Shown here in pieces: positions 8,312 through 17,613 of a stretch of 64,000 bases of DNA. Below the pieces are notes generated by a model. That model saw only the letters and a list, made by a program, of their open reading frames with translations. It had not been told where the DNA came from and did not search any database. Made by a program: the position numbers and the translations under genes. Positions within the stretch are counted from its first letter, which is position 1. Each line of letters begins with the position of its first letter. The stretch is from Lachnospiraceae bacterium (GTDB lineage: Bacteria; Bacillota; Clostridia; Lachnospirales; Lachnospiraceae): contig JAETQH010000032.1 in the NCBI GenBank assembly GCA_021770785.1, positions 1-64,000 of the forward strand, in the 5' to 3' direction.

Positions 8312-8486
8312 ATGCCATTTTGTTATTAGGATGAACCATGTTCCCTTTCCCGTCCTTGATAATATAACCGCCTTCTTCCACCATTACTACATTATCAAAT
8401 ATTATATCTTCGTCTTTTCTACGCTTCTTGCTCCTCTTTTTGAATTGAGAAATTTTTCCCTCCCACTTATTTCCTTTTTGCTTCAT
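8292..8486 (-). CDS. Small basic protein of unknown function (doubtful)
   Basis: A 64-residue frame starting at an ATG at 8486 has a strongly basic N-terminus (KKRSKKRRKDED) and a beta-rich tail (VVMVEEGGYIIKDGKGN). No clear ribosome site is seen, and it overlaps the ParM-like remnant in another frame. It may be a decayed piece of the same element. I do not recognise a family. Confidence 0.3.
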   Translation of the reverse strand: MKQKGNKWEGKISQFKKRSKKRRKDEDIIFDNVVMVEEGGYIIKDGKGNMVHPNNKMACDIFIL

Positions 8487-8490
8487 AGGC

Positions 8491-8841
8491 TTATTCCGCT
8501 TCGTCGCTTTCGCCCAAATGAAGCTCTTTTGTAAAAATCCCTTCATAATCCTGTAATTCGTGGAACATACCATCTACAATTACCCGATTCCCTTCAATCC
8601 GGTATATCATTAAAAATTTATGCTTCGCAAAACGGATTTTCCGATATTCATATTGTGTCAGAAGCGGGTCATCACATATTTTAAGCGAATCAGCATTCAC
8701 CGATAGTCGCTTTTTTGTTTCTTTCGCATCTTCAAGAATTGACTTTGCCGCCTGTCTGTTCTTTAAGGTTTCCAATGTATAATAGACATACATGTCAAGC
8801 CTACGTTTTGCAGGCGGCATTATAATCACCTTATAAGCCAT
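8491..8841 (-). CDS. RelE/ParE-superfamily toxin
   Basis: The 116-residue protein resembles RelE/ParE toxins: a helical hairpin with [24 protein letters not shown], then a beta-sheet core with [28 protein letters not shown]. These proteins are mRNA interferases or gyrase poisons; residues to separate the two cannot be read safely. The start at 8841 overlaps the end of the antitoxin gene by 11 bases, the usual coupled arrangement. The frame looks intact, although the surrounding island is decayed. Confidence 0.8.
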   Translation of the reverse strand: MAYKVIIMPPAKRRLDMYVYYTLETLKNRQAAKSILEDAKETKKRLSVNADSLKICDDPLLTQYEYRKIRFAKHKFLMIYRIEGNRVIVDGMFHELQDYEGIFTKELHLGESDEAE

Positions 8842-9061
8842 ATTGAGCACCTATTTCATCAATCGCTTTATCGAAATCTTCTCCTTCGCCACGTTCATAA
8901 CATGCCCGCGACTGTGCAAGTTCCGATAAAATCTCGTTTCTGCTAAGTGGTTTATAAGGATTTTCATTACAAAAATTCATCAATAGAAACTGTTGTATCT
9001 CTTTCTGGTGTTCTTCCGGAATCGTAGATAATAATTCCAAATTTGCTTCCAGTGTACTCAT
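8831..9061 (-). CDS. Antitoxin of the RelE/ParE-type pair
   Basis: The 76-residue protein starts at the ATG at 9061, with GGAGGTGG upstream. A longer frame to 9211 reads into a uvrB scrap and is rejected. It is mostly helical ([22 protein letters not shown]) with a C-terminal acidic, flexible part ([19 protein letters not shown]) as in antitoxins that wrap the toxin. No canonical DNA-binding fold is identified. Coupling with the toxin at 8491-8841 is the main evidence for its role. Confidence 0.72.
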   Translation of the reverse strand: MSTLEANLELLSTIPEEHQKEIQQFLLMNFCNENPYKPLSRNEILSELAQSRACYERGEGEDFDKAIDEIGAQYGL

Positions 9062-9149
9062 AAAAACCACCTCCGTTCTCCTTCTGCTGTTATTATAGCA
9101 GAGATTGTCAATTCTTACATTAGGAATTTTGTGAAAATTCTCATTTGCA

Positions 9150-9265
9150 AAACTAAATTCCACCGCATTCTCAGGGAAAAATTCTTTAAATTCCCTGTAG
9201 AGCTGTGCCACTGATGTCTTATTGTGGGCAATAATCAGCGTCAGCTTGTTGAGCGCCTGTATGAT
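9150..9265 (-). pseudogene. uvrB fragment (about 38 codons)
   Basis: The minus strand reads [17 protein letters not shown] then [20 protein letters not shown], which follows UvrB (excinuclease subunit B) just after its Walker A region, where relatives read ...[31 protein letters not shown]. The match stops at both ends, with a stop upstream and unrelated sequence after EF. It is too short to be functional and is likely a recombination scar at the edge of the accessory island. Confidence 0.75.
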
Positions 9266-9426
9266 GTTTCATTTTTCAAAAACATTTTAAACTTAATTCC
9301 AAGAAAACAATTAACAAACTTTGAATATGTTCTGAAGAGACTTATTGCTTTTTCTATCATATCACACTCCCCTCCCTCATGCAACGAAAAATCGAACATT
9401 TATTCGTTTTTTCTCCCCACAGAATC

Positions 9427-9466
9427 AAAAAAGTATAGAAGCCCTCTCCTGCCCCTATACTTTTTT
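9427..9466. terminator. Bidirectional intrinsic terminator
   Basis: AAAAAAGTATAG and CTATACTTTTTT form the stem, with T-runs for both strands. On the minus strand it ends the reductase-flavoprotein operon, 12 bases after its stop codon. Confidence 0.8.
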
Positions 9467-9477
9467 AGGTTTTTGAT

Positions 9478-11016
9478 TTAATACAGATATTTCTCCGCCA
9501 CTTTTCTTAACTTCTCCGGGTCTTTCTCAAACCACTGGTCAAAGGTGGTATTCTCAGCCGCCACAGCCTGTCCCAGCTCCACAAAGAAGGACGGTATCTC
9601 TTTTTCCAGCATCATGCCCCACTGCTCACCAAAACGTTCCTGCCCTTCTCTGTCGCTGCCGTTTACATGGAAGGTAAACGCAGGCTCCGTCACGTCATTC
9701 ACACGCTTCACCCCACCGTGAAAACCAAGAGTTCCTATCTGGTGGGTTCCGCAGGAGGAAGTACAGCCGGAAATATGGATCCGCGGAAGTACGCCGTCCG
9801 CAAAATCCTCTTTTCTCACTGTTTCTATAATAGCTGCCAGCAATCCCTGTGAGTTGCGCAGTCCAATCTGGCAGATGGTGCTGCCAATACAGGAGACAGA
9901 AGTCTCAAAAAGATTTTTCGCCCCGTCCTCTGTTGCTGCCAGCACCTGTCCTGCCTCTGTGCCGTTTAAATTGATGATATAAATGGTCTCATCGGGTGCA
10001 ATCCTGATTTCCACGTCCTCCATATCTTTGATAACGCTGTAAAGCTCCCCGAACTTAGAAGGCGCAGGCACACCTCCGATGGGATGATATGCCACCGCAT
10101 AAAGCCCCTGCTGTTTCTGGGGAATGACACGGGTATCTTTGACACTCACCCCGTCTCCCCTCTTTGTAATCGGGGACACCTGAATGTCCAAATGCAGCTC
10201 TTCGTTTTCCTTTACCTGCGCTAACTGCTCTAAATAAGCGCTGCGGTATCCTTCCACGCCCAGGGTGTCCTGCATATAGCGGGTTCTGGCCTTTCCCCTG
10301 TTCTCGTAATTACCGTGGGCAATGAAGGTCTGTACCATGGCTTTCACATAGTAGAGGATTTCCGAAGGCTGCACCTTTTCTTCCATCAAAACGCCAAGCT
10401 TTGGATTATTTCCAAGCCCGCCTGCACTATAAACGTCAAAACAGCCATCCTCCCTTGCCACAAAGCCCAAATCCCGAAACGTGGCATGGGTTTCATTTAC
10501 CGGGGAGTTAGAAAAACCTACTTTTAATTTCCGCGGCATTTTCACGGTCTTAATAAAGCCTAACAAATAATCGGACACTGCCTCCGCATAAGGGAGCACA
10601 TCGAAATATTCACCCTCTTCCACACCTGATAACGGGGATACCATGACGTTTCGCGGGAAATCTCCGCCGCCGCCTCTGGTGATAATGCCCACCTCAAAGG
10701 CTTTCTCCATAATATCGCAAACAGAAGCCGCACTTAAATTGTGAAGCTGCACCGTCTGACAGGTAGTAAAATGCACTTTACTGATTTCATGCTCCGCTAC
10801 CATATCTGCAATAAATTTCAATCTTTCCTTCGGCAGACGTCCACCCGGCAGACGAAGACGCAGCATACTCGCCTCGCCGCCTTTCTGGGCATAGCTCCCG
10901 AAACCACCGGAAAATCCCTTATAATCTTTCATGCTGACTTCTTTCGCATAAAATTTGTCCGTCATCTCATGAAATTCCACTAAGTCCTCTTTAAACTCTT
11001 TCAACAACGTTTCCAC
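9478..11016 (-). CDS. Nitrite/sulfite reductase-type siroheme [4Fe-4S] protein
   Basis: The 512-residue protein belongs to the siroheme/iron-sulfur sulfite and nitrite reductases, with two ferredoxin-like half domains and two siroheme-binding domains. Cluster cysteines are visible as CIGSTIC (CX5C) and GCTSSCGTH (CX3C) in the C-terminal half. I chose the GTG at 11016, which has GGGAGAGG 5 bases upstream; ATG 11052 adds 12 poorly conserved residues. It lies 50 bases behind the flavodiiron gene in the same operon, suggesting a role in nitrite, sulfite or NO handling. Substrate cannot be told from sequence alone. Confidence 0.85.
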   Translation of the reverse strand: METLLKEFKEDLVEFHEMTDKFYAKEVSMKDYKGFSGGFGSYAQKGGEASMLRLRLPGGRLPKERLKFIADMVAEHEISKVHFTTCQTVQLHNLSAASVCDIMEKAFEVGIITRGGGGDFPRNVMVSPLSGVEEGEYFDVLPYAEAVSDYLLGFIKTVKMPRKLKVGFSNSPVNETHATFRDLGFVAREDGCFDVYSAGGLGNNPKLGVLMEEKVQPSEILYYVKAMVQTFIAHGNYENRGKARTRYMQDTLGVEGYRSAYLEQLAQVKENEELHLDIQVSPITKRGDGVSVKDTRVIPQKQQGLYAVAYHPIGGVPAPSKFGELYSVIKDMEDVEIRIAPDETIYIINLNGTEAGQVLAATEDGAKNLFETSVSCIGSTICQIGLRNSQGLLAAIIETVRKEDFADGVLPRIHISGCTSSCGTHQIGTLGFHGGVKRVNDVTEPAFTFHVNGSDREGQERFGEQWGMMLEKEIPSFFVELGQAVAAENTTFDQWFEKDPEKLRKVAEKYLY

Positions 11017-11065
11017 CCAAACCTCTCCCTTCTTTTTTCGGAATCCTTGCATTTTTATCCTGAGA

Positions 11066-12265
11066 TTACATTGTTTCCATAATTGCGTCCGCTAATACTT
11101 CCAAATCGTTCCTCTGGTCTGCAAGCATGGCGGATTTGATGGTTACCTGAGTATCTAACACCGTCATGTCTTTCATCTCCGCTAATTTTTCCCGCATCTG
11201 TTTTGCCGTGGTTGCAGCCCAGGTTCCGTTTTCCATCAGGGCCACCGTCTTTTTCTGCACCGCAAGGGCTTTCATATCAGACAGCAGGTTTTCCATCACC
11301 GGATAAATGCCCGCATTGTAAGTAGGCGCTGCAAATACCAGATGGCTGGCGCGGAAAATCTCGCTGATTAACTCTGACACATGGGTGTTAGACACATCAT
11401 AAACTGCGATTTTCTTTGCCCCGCGCTCTGCCAGTGCCCCTGCAAGGGCGTCTGCTGCGGATGCGGTATCACCATACATAGAAGCGTACATAATTACAAC
11501 AGCTTTATCCTCCGCCTCATAAGTACCCCACTTCTGATATTTATCCAGAATGTAGCCTAAATTTTCACGCCAGATTGGTCCATGCAACGGACAGATAACT
11601 GCGATTTCAAGCCCTGCCGCCTTTTTTAACAATGCCTGCACGGAAGCGCCGTATTTTCCTACAATATTGGTATAATAACGTCTCGCATCATCTAACCAGT
11701 CACGGTCAAAATCCACTTCATCCGCAAAAATATTTCCGTTTAACGCACCAAAGGTTCCGAAGCCGTCAGCGGAGAACAGCACCTTATCCTTTGAATCATA
11801 AGTCACCATTGTCTCCGGCCAGTGCACCATAGGCGCCATCACAAAATGCAGGGTATGTTTTCCTGTCTCTAAGATATCCCCCTCTTTTACCGTAATGGCA
11901 CGCTCCGCAAAATCCGTGCCGAAAAACTGCTTCATCATGCCAAAAGTTTTGGTATTTCCCACTACCTTTACCTCCGGATATCTGCGCACAATATCACCAA
12001 TCATGGCACAGTGATCCGGCTCCATATGGTTCACTACCAGATAATCTAAGGTTCTGTCCCCTAAGGTGTACTCCAAATTTTCAAAAAACTGTCCGCTGAC
12101 AGACGCATCCACCGTGTCAAGAAGCACTGTCTTTTCATCTAACAGCACATAAGAGTTATAGGAAACTCCTCTTGGTATTGGGAAAATATTTTCAAACAAA
12201 GCCAGTCTTCTGTCACTGGCGCCAATCCATACAATTTCATCTGTCACTTTTCTTACCTGATACAT
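11066..12265 (-). CDS. A-type flavoprotein (flavodiiron O2/NO reductase)
   Basis: The 399-residue protein has an N-terminal metallo-beta-lactamase-like diiron domain and a C-terminal flavodoxin domain. Diiron ligands appear in NHMEPDHCAM (HxExDH), in the MVHWPETM histidine and in CPLHGPIW. The flavodoxin part starts near residue 250 (YASMYGDTASAADAL), with FMN-binding loops at APTYNAGIYP and MENGTWA. The family reduces O2 to water or NO to N2O in anaerobes, so it protects from oxidative or nitrosative stress. A promoter lies at 12367-12395. It shares an operon with the siroheme reductase. Confidence 0.92.
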   Translation of the reverse strand: MYQVRKVTDEIVWIGASDRRLALFENIFPIPRGVSYNSYVLLDEKTVLLDTVDASVSGQFFENLEYTLGDRTLDYLVVNHMEPDHCAMIGDIVRRYPEVKVVGNTKTFGMMKQFFGTDFAERAITVKEGDILETGKHTLHFVMAPMVHWPETMVTYDSKDKVLFSADGFGTFGALNGNIFADEVDFDRDWLDDARRYYTNIVGKYGASVQALLKKAAGLEIAVICPLHGPIWRENLGYILDKYQKWGTYEAEDKAVVIMYASMYGDTASAADALAGALAERGAKKIAVYDVSNTHVSELISEIFRASHLVFAAPTYNAGIYPVMENLLSDMKALAVQKKTVALMENGTWAATTAKQMREKLAEMKDMTVLDTQVTIKSAMLADQRNDLEVLADAIMETM

Positions 12266-12366
12266 GTCTTAGTCTCCTCCATCTTAGTTTTTCTTAATTC
12301 TGTAAATCTATACGGCAAACCGCTATGTAAATACCTGTCCTTGTCCCGTCTGCCTTAATCTCCTAA

Positions 12367-12395
12367 ATCATATCACAGAGATTTTTGTGTATCAA
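12367..12395 (-). promoter_or_regulatory. Sigma-A-type promoter of the flavodiiron operon
   Basis: On the minus strand TTGATA (12390-12395) and TATGAT (12367-12372) are separated by 17 bases, about 100 bases before the start codon. CACA/TGTG inverted half-sites overlap the spacer and could be an operator. Confidence 0.65.
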
Positions 12396-12436
12396 GAATT
12401 TCCAATGCATATTTTGTGTATTATTTAACAAACAAA

Positions 12437-12473
12437 ACGCCTGTCCCCGGATTTTCCCGGATAACAGACGCCT
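12437..12473 (-). terminator. Intrinsic terminator of secA
   Basis: Minus strand: a GGCGTCTGT...ACAGGCG stem with an inner CCGGG/CCCGG part, then TTTTGTTTG. It lies about 65 bases after the secA stop. Confidence 0.8.
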
Positions 12474-12538
12474 TGCTTTCCTCATATTCTTTCTGCCGTT
12501 ATACTGCAATTCTGCCATACAACTATGCTGTTATACAG

Positions 12539-15109
12539 TTATGCCATCCTGCCGCAGCACTGTTTATATTTCTTACCGGAACCGCAGGGGCAGGGATCGT
12601 TCGGATAAACTTTTGCCGCAGCACGCTTCTTCGGTGTATTGGTGGCTGTTTCGTCCTTATTGGTGCCCGTTACTTTTGCAACCTGCTCACGCTCCACCTT
12701 CTGCTCAATCTTCACATGATACAGCAGACGAATAGTATCCTCCTGAATATTGGCAATCATATCGTCAAACATATCAAAGCCCGCCATCTTGTACTCTACT
12801 AACGGGTCTCTCTGTCCGTATGCCTGCAGGCCAATGCCCTGACGGAGCTGGTCCATATCGTCGATATGATCCATCCACTTACGGTCAATGACCTTCAGCA
12901 GAACCACACGCTCTAACTCCCTGAACTGCTCAATTTCCGGGAATTCTGTTTCCTTCGCCTCATAGAGCTTCACGGCACGCTCCTTTAACAGATGCTTCAG
13001 CTCCTTATTACTTTTCACGCTGTCCACATCTTCCGCCGTAACCGGCTCAACCGGAATAATATCCGTCAGCAGCTGGTTCAGCTCGTTCAAATCCCACTCA
13101 TCCTTTGGTATATCAGAGGAAATGCAGGTATCCACGCAGCTCTCCACCCTGTCGGTAATCATCTTAAAGATAACGTCACGCATGTTCTCGCCGTTTAATA
13201 CCCGAAGGCGCTCTGCATAGATAATCTCCCTCTGGTCGTTCATGACCTGATCGTACTCTAACAGATTCTTTCGGATGCCAAAGTTGTTACCCTCTATCTT
13301 GGTCTGGGCTTTTTCAATGGCAGAGGTCAGCATTTTGTGCTGAATCTGCTCATTTTCCGGCACGCCTAAGGTATTAAATACGTCCATCAGTTTTTCCGAA
13401 CCGAACAGACGCATCAAATCATCCTCTAAGGAAATGAAAAACTGAGACTCACCCGGATCTCCCTGCCGTCCGGAACGCCCGCGCAGCTGATTGTCAATAC
13501 GTCTGGACTCATGGCGCTCCGTACCGATAATCTTTAATCCGCCTGCTTCCTTCGCCTCATCATCCAGTTTGATATCCGTACCACGTCCTGCCATGTTGGT
13601 GGCAATGGTTACGGCCCCGTGGACTCCGGCTCCCGCCACGATTTCCGCCTCCATCTCATGGAATTTTGCATTCAATACGGTGTGGGGAATGCCCTCTCTC
13701 TTTAACAAATCACTGATGGTTTCGGAAATATCAATGGTAATGGTACCCACAAGCACCGGCTGCCCTTTGGCATGGGCTTCTTTTACCTCCTCCACCACTG
13801 CATGGTATTTTTCCTTCTTGGTCTTATAAACCGCGTCCTGCTTATCCACACGCTGCACCGGTTTATTGGTAGGAATCTCAATAACGTCCATGCCGTAAAT
13901 GTCACGGAACTCCTTTTCCTCTGTCAGTGCCGTACCTGTCATCCCGGCTTTCTTCTCGAACTTATTAAAGAAATTCTGGAAAGTAATGGTGGCAAGAGTC
14001 TTGCTCTCCCTCTTCACCTTCACATGCTCTTTTGCCTCGATTGCCTGATGCAGTCCGTCAGAATAACGGCGTCCCGGCATGATACGTCCGGTAAATTCAT
14101 CTACAATCATAACCTGGTCATCCTGCACCACATAATCCTGATCACGAAACATCAGGTTGTGGGCCCGCAGCGCCAGAATGATATTGTGCTGGATCTCTAA
14201 GTTCTCCGCGTCTGCAAGGTTCTCGATTTTGAAGAACTGCTCTACCTTTTTCACACCGTCCTGAGTAAGGCTGACCACTTTATCCTTTTCATTTACCAGA
14301 AAATCCCCGGTCTCTTCCTGCTCCACGCCCATAATGGCATCCATCTTAGAGTACTCCGGCACGTCCTCGCCCCGCTTCATCTGCCTTGCCAAAATATCAC
14401 AGGCTTCATATAAACGTGTGGATTTGCCGCTTTGTCCGGAAATAATAAGGGGCGTTCTCGCCTCGTCGATTAACACGGAGTCCACCTCATCGATGATGGC
14501 ATAATGCAGCCCCCTCTGTACCAGCTGCTCTTTGTAAATCACCATGTTATCTCTTAAGTAATCAAACCCCAATTCATTGTTGGTGACATAAGTAATATCA
14601 CAGTTATATGCGTCGCGGCGCTCGTCGTTGTTCATGGCATTTAATACCACGCCGACTTTTAAGCCTAAAAACTCATGTACCTTTCCCATCCACTCCGCAT
14701 CTCGTTTCGCCAGATAGTCGTTGACCGTGACGATACAAACGCCTTTCCCCTCCAGCGCATTTAAGTATGCAGGCAGCGTGGAAACTAAGGTTTTACCTTC
14801 ACCCGTCCTCATCTCAGCGATACGCCCCTGATGTAAAATAATCCCGCCGATAATCTGTACCCGGTAATGCTCCATGCCAAGCACACGCTTTGCCGCCTCA
14901 CGGACAGTAGCATATGCCTCTGGCAGAAGGTCATCTAAGGTCTCCCCTTTTTCAAAACGCTCTTTATATTCTTTTGTCTTGTTTCTTAATTCTTCATCGG
15001 AAAGCGCTCCCATAGCCTCCTTATACGATTCTACTTTATCAACGATGGGATAAATTCTTTTTAACTCCCTCTCGCTATGGGTTCCGAAGATTTTGGTTAT
15101 TGCACTCAT
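12539..15109 (-). CDS. secA: Preprotein translocase ATPase SecA
   Basis: SecA drives secretory proteins through SecYEG at the membrane using ATP. The 856-residue protein has Walker A at about 102-108 (TGEGKTL), the DEAD-type DEVDS site, the preprotein cross-linking region, the second motor domain ([21 protein letters not shown]), the helical scaffold and wing domains, and a zinc-binding SEC-C tail ([13 protein letters not shown]). I chose the ATG at 15109, with AGGAG 5 bases upstream; the longer frame to 15178 adds a Cys-rich leader with no support. It is a single-gene unit with its own terminator. Confidence 0.97.
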   Translation of the reverse strand: MSAITKIFGTHSERELKRIYPIVDKVESYKEAMGALSDEELRNKTKEYKERFEKGETLDDLLPEAYATVREAAKRVLGMEHYRVQIIGGIILHQGRIAEMRTGEGKTLVSTLPAYLNALEGKGVCIVTVNDYLAKRDAEWMGKVHEFLGLKVGVVLNAMNNDERRDAYNCDITYVTNNELGFDYLRDNMVIYKEQLVQRGLHYAIIDEVDSVLIDEARTPLIISGQSGKSTRLYEACDILARQMKRGEDVPEYSKMDAIMGVEQEETGDFLVNEKDKVVSLTQDGVKKVEQFFKIENLADAENLEIQHNIILALRAHNLMFRDQDYVVQDDQVMIVDEFTGRIMPGRRYSDGLHQAIEAKEHVKVKRESKTLATITFQNFFNKFEKKAGMTGTALTEEKEFRDIYGMDVIEIPTNKPVQRVDKQDAVYKTKKEKYHAVVEEVKEAHAKGQPVLVGTITIDISETISDLLKREGIPHTVLNAKFHEMEAEIVAGAGVHGAVTIATNMAGRGTDIKLDDEAKEAGGLKIIGTERHESRRIDNQLRGRSGRQGDPGESQFFISLEDDLMRLFGSEKLMDVFNTLGVPENEQIQHKMLTSAIEKAQTKIEGNNFGIRKNLLEYDQVMNDQREIIYAERLRVLNGENMRDVIFKMITDRVESCVDTCISSDIPKDEWDLNELNQLLTDIIPVEPVTAEDVDSVKSNKELKHLLKERAVKLYEAKETEFPEIEQFRELERVVLLKVIDRKWMDHIDDMDQLRQGIGLQAYGQRDPLVEYKMAGFDMFDDMIANIQEDTIRLLYHVKIEQKVEREQVAKVTGTNKDETATNTPKKRAAAKVYPNDPCPCGSGKKYKQCCGRMA

Positions 15110-15460
15110 AAAAACTCCTATTCCTGTCCTTATTTCACATAGCGGGGCTATCCCCGCACAATATGGACATTGTAACACTTTTCACGCTTTACCACAACAA
15201 AAATAGTCGTAAATGATTTGTGAATTTTTTATTAACTATGTTAAGGAACTGTCTATGCCGGAAAAATTTCCCTGTCACTGTTCCATTCCCCCAGCCGTTC
15301 CGTTAGTATTTCTTTTTCTGCCCGCAGAATATCCTGATAAAAATACTTGAAAATCCCCGTCTCTGTGTATATACTCATATCAAGTACTGTTCCGTCGTTA
15401 TGAAGCATTGTATGGCAGGAACAGCAACTACAAATTTTCTATAGTTCAGGAGGTTTTCAT
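15110..15460. other. Divergent intergenic region between secA and the TSCPD gene
   Basis: It holds a probable secA promoter (TTGTGG-17-TACAAT on the minus strand, near 15171-15200) and the promoter at 15347-15375. No gene is seen. Confidence 0.6.
15347..15375 (+). promoter_or_regulatory. Sigma-A-type promoter of the TSCPD gene
   Basis: TTGAAA and TATACT are separated by 17 bases. The start codon is 86 bases downstream, preceded by CAGGAGG. Confidence 0.7.
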
Positions 15461-15718
15461 ATGGTTTATACATATAAGACAAAAGGAACCTGCTCCACGA
15501 AAATTGAACTGGAGTTAGAGGGCAATATTGTTCACAACGTAAAATTTACCGGGGGCTGCAACGGCAACCTGCAGGCAATCCCGAAGCTGGTGGAAGGTCT
15601 GACAGTAGAACAGGTGGAGGAAAAAATCGGCGGCATCCACTGCGGTATGCGTTCCACCTCCTGCGGCGACCAGCTTGCACGTGCCTGCCGGGAAGCCTAC
15701 GAGGCATCCCTGAAATAA
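15461..15718 (+). CDS. TSCPD domain protein (TIGR03905-like)
   Basis: The 85-residue protein is one TSCPD domain, a motif also found at the C-terminus of B12-dependent ribonucleotide reductases. Conserved cysteines are seen in KGTCSTKIE, GGCNGN, HCGMRSTSCGDQ and RACREA, which suggests metal binding. Its precise role is unknown; stand-alone copies are common in Clostridia. A CAGGAGG site precedes the ATG and a strong terminator follows at 15772, so it is monocistronic. Confidence 0.88.
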   Translation: MVYTYKTKGTCSTKIELELEGNIVHNVKFTGGCNGNLQAIPKLVEGLTVEQVEEKIGGIHCGMRSTSCGDQLARACREAYEASLK

Positions 15719-15771
15719 TAGAAACTGCATTCATCACGCTTTCTATTATCAGGAATAAAAACCCTGCAAAC

Positions 15772-15859
15772 AAAAAACCTGACATTCCGCTAGGGACTGC
15801 TATCTTCCGTCTGTTTGACAAATGATAGTTTCCTGCCTGCGGTTCTGTCAGGTTTTTTT
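15772..15859. terminator. Long bidirectional terminator
   Basis: AAAAAACCTGACA and TGTCAGGTTTTTTT form the base of a long imperfect hairpin with a second paired part (GCTATC/GATAGT). It serves the TSCPD gene and possibly the convergent dpa operon. Confidence 0.8.
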
Positions 15860-15955
15860 ATTTTGGGGGAAGAATGCTGCTTTTACATTCTTCCGGGAAT
15901 GACTTAGTTTCACTTAGGCGGCGTACTTTGACGCCTTAATGAAACTTCATTCCCT

Positions 15956-16543
15956 CTATACCGGATTTTGCAGAATGGGCTGTATCTGCTTTCCCTCCAT
16001 GGCAAATTCAATGGTTTCCGGAAGCAGCTCCATTTTCGCTATCATGGAATTGGGTTTGCTCTTGTGGTTATCCTGCCCGAAGGGTACAAAATAAATCTGT
16101 TTCATATTCATAAGCATTCCGATATTCTTAAAATTTGCCCCCAGAGCATCATTGGTGGAAACGGCAATCACTAAAGGCTTTCCGTTTCGCATATGCGCCT
16201 TTGTCGCCATCAGCACCGGCGTATCGGTAATTCCGTTGCAGAGCTTTGCGGCTGTGTTGCCGGTGCAGGGGGCAATCACCATGATGTCAAGAAAATTATT
16301 AGGCCCGATGGGCTCCGCCGCCGGAATGGTACGGATTCCCTCATTTCCTGTAATTTCACAGATACCCTCCACATACTCTTTTGCACTGCCAAACCTGGTA
16401 TCGCAGGTCTGTGCCTGAAAGGAAAATATCGGTATCACATTTGCCCCCATATCGCAAAGACGCTGCACTTCTTTTCTCGCCTTTGCAAAGGTACAAAAAG
16501 ACCCGGTAATTCCAAAACCGATATTATATTTTGAAAAATCCAT
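15956..16543 (-). CDS. dpaB: Dipicolinate synthase subunit B
   Basis: The 195-residue protein is the flavoprotein-like subunit of dipicolinate synthase (SpoVFB), which with subunit A makes dipicolinic acid from dihydroxy-tetrahydrodipicolinate in the mother cell during sporulation. It shows the flavin-decarboxylase-like fold with GITGSFCTF near the start, VIAPCTGNTAAKLCNGI and AVSTNDALGANFKNIG. The gene follows dpaA by 45 bases on the same strand. It is strong evidence that the organism forms endospores. Confidence 0.95.
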   Translation of the reverse strand: MDFSKYNIGFGITGSFCTFAKARKEVQRLCDMGANVIPIFSFQAQTCDTRFGSAKEYVEGICEITGNEGIRTIPAAEPIGPNNFLDIMVIAPCTGNTAAKLCNGITDTPVLMATKAHMRNGKPLVIAVSTNDALGANFKNIGMLMNMKQIYFVPFGQDNHKSKPNSMIAKMELLPETIEFAMEGKQIQPILQNPV

Positions 16544-16588
16544 TTCTTATTCCTTTTTGCCTTTCCTAAAATCTGATTCTTTCTCCCC

Positions 16589-17455
16589 TTAAAGGATTGA
16601 CGCAGCATTTTTATCCGAAGCATATGCCTTTGCTGCAAACCGCTCTAAGGAACGTTCCAAAATATAGGCACTTTCCTTGGGCGCATATTTTCCCGGAATG
16701 CCAAGCACATGGTCGGCACGAATTCCAAATTCCTTTGCACAGGCAAAATCCGTCCCCCCTGCCCCCGAGGCAATGTCCACAATATAAGCGTCCCTTGGCA
16801 GCTCCCGAATAATGGTGCGGGTCACCACAGGCGCCGGGACAGTGTTGACTAACATTGCCGCTCCCATGGCCTCTTCCGGTCCAAAGGCAAAATCAGCTGC
16901 GTAAAATCCATCCTGCTTCGCCTGCTTGCGCACCTCCCGGCGTCTCGCCAGCACTGTCACCCGTGCGCCAAGAGCCTTTAATCTCTGGGCAATGGCTTTT
17001 CCGCAGAATCCGTATCCCGTCACGATAATCTTGGCTTCATCAATATTGTAAGGGCTGTTATTCACCAGCTCCGCAATGGTTCCCTCCGCCGTCGCCACTG
17101 CATTCTCTTCGGTCACTATGGAATCCTCCATAAAATCCAGATATCGGATATCCCTTCCGCTTAAAAGTGCGGTCTGCTCCTTAGAGAAGCACCCTCCGGC
17201 AACTAAGGTTTCTTTTACCAGATTTTTATTTAAAATATCATTTAATTTATTTGTCTCCGGCACTCTTGACACCGGTATCGGAAGTATCAGCATATCTGCC
17301 TCCATCAGAAAGCTTTTCAGCTTCTCTAACTGTTCTAAGGCTGTCTCAGTATTTCTGATATCCAGGCAGCGTACGTTGTGGCCTTTTTTGGTCAGTATCT
17401 CTGCCAGATACACCTGGCGCATGTCGCTGATAAGAAGAATGGTCTGTCTGTTCAT
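16589..17455 (-). CDS. dpaA: Dipicolinate synthase subunit A
   Basis: The 288-residue protein is the NAD(P)-binding subunit of dipicolinate synthase (SpoVFA). It has an N-terminal domain with LLISDMRQVYLAEIL and a Rossmann domain with IIVTGYGFCGKAIAQRLKAL (glycine motif, about 153), followed by the conserved YIVDIASGAGGTDF segment. It is first in the dpaA-dpaB operon. Expression under a sporulation sigma factor is expected from the family, but I could not assign a sigma-K or sigma-E promoter with confidence. Confidence 0.94.
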   Translation of the reverse strand: MNRQTILLISDMRQVYLAEILTKKGHNVRCLDIRNTETALEQLEKLKSFLMEADMLILPIPVSRVPETNKLNDILNKNLVKETLVAGGCFSKEQTALLSGRDIRYLDFMEDSIVTEENAVATAEGTIAELVNNSPYNIDEAKIIVTGYGFCGKAIAQRLKALGARVTVLARRREVRKQAKQDGFYAADFAFGPEEAMGAAMLVNTVPAPVVTRTIIRELPRDAYIVDIASGAGGTDFACAKEFGIRADHVLGIPGKYAPKESAYILERSLERFAAKAYASDKNAASIL

Positions 17456-17613
17456 AAAAATTACGCTCCCTTCACTTTATTATATGAAGAGAGCGTATCT
17501 AGGTGTTAATATTTTCTAAAATTTAAAATGAAATCATTTTGCGGTCAAAGGCTGCCTGTTCTGCCCCCTTTTCCCTTCCTCTCTAAATTTCAATTTATGC
17601 AGCAAACATGCGC

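Noticed and set aside
12385..12802. Two plus-strand frames beside secA
   Set aside because: They overlap the secA 3' end and terminator antisense, with no ribosome site.
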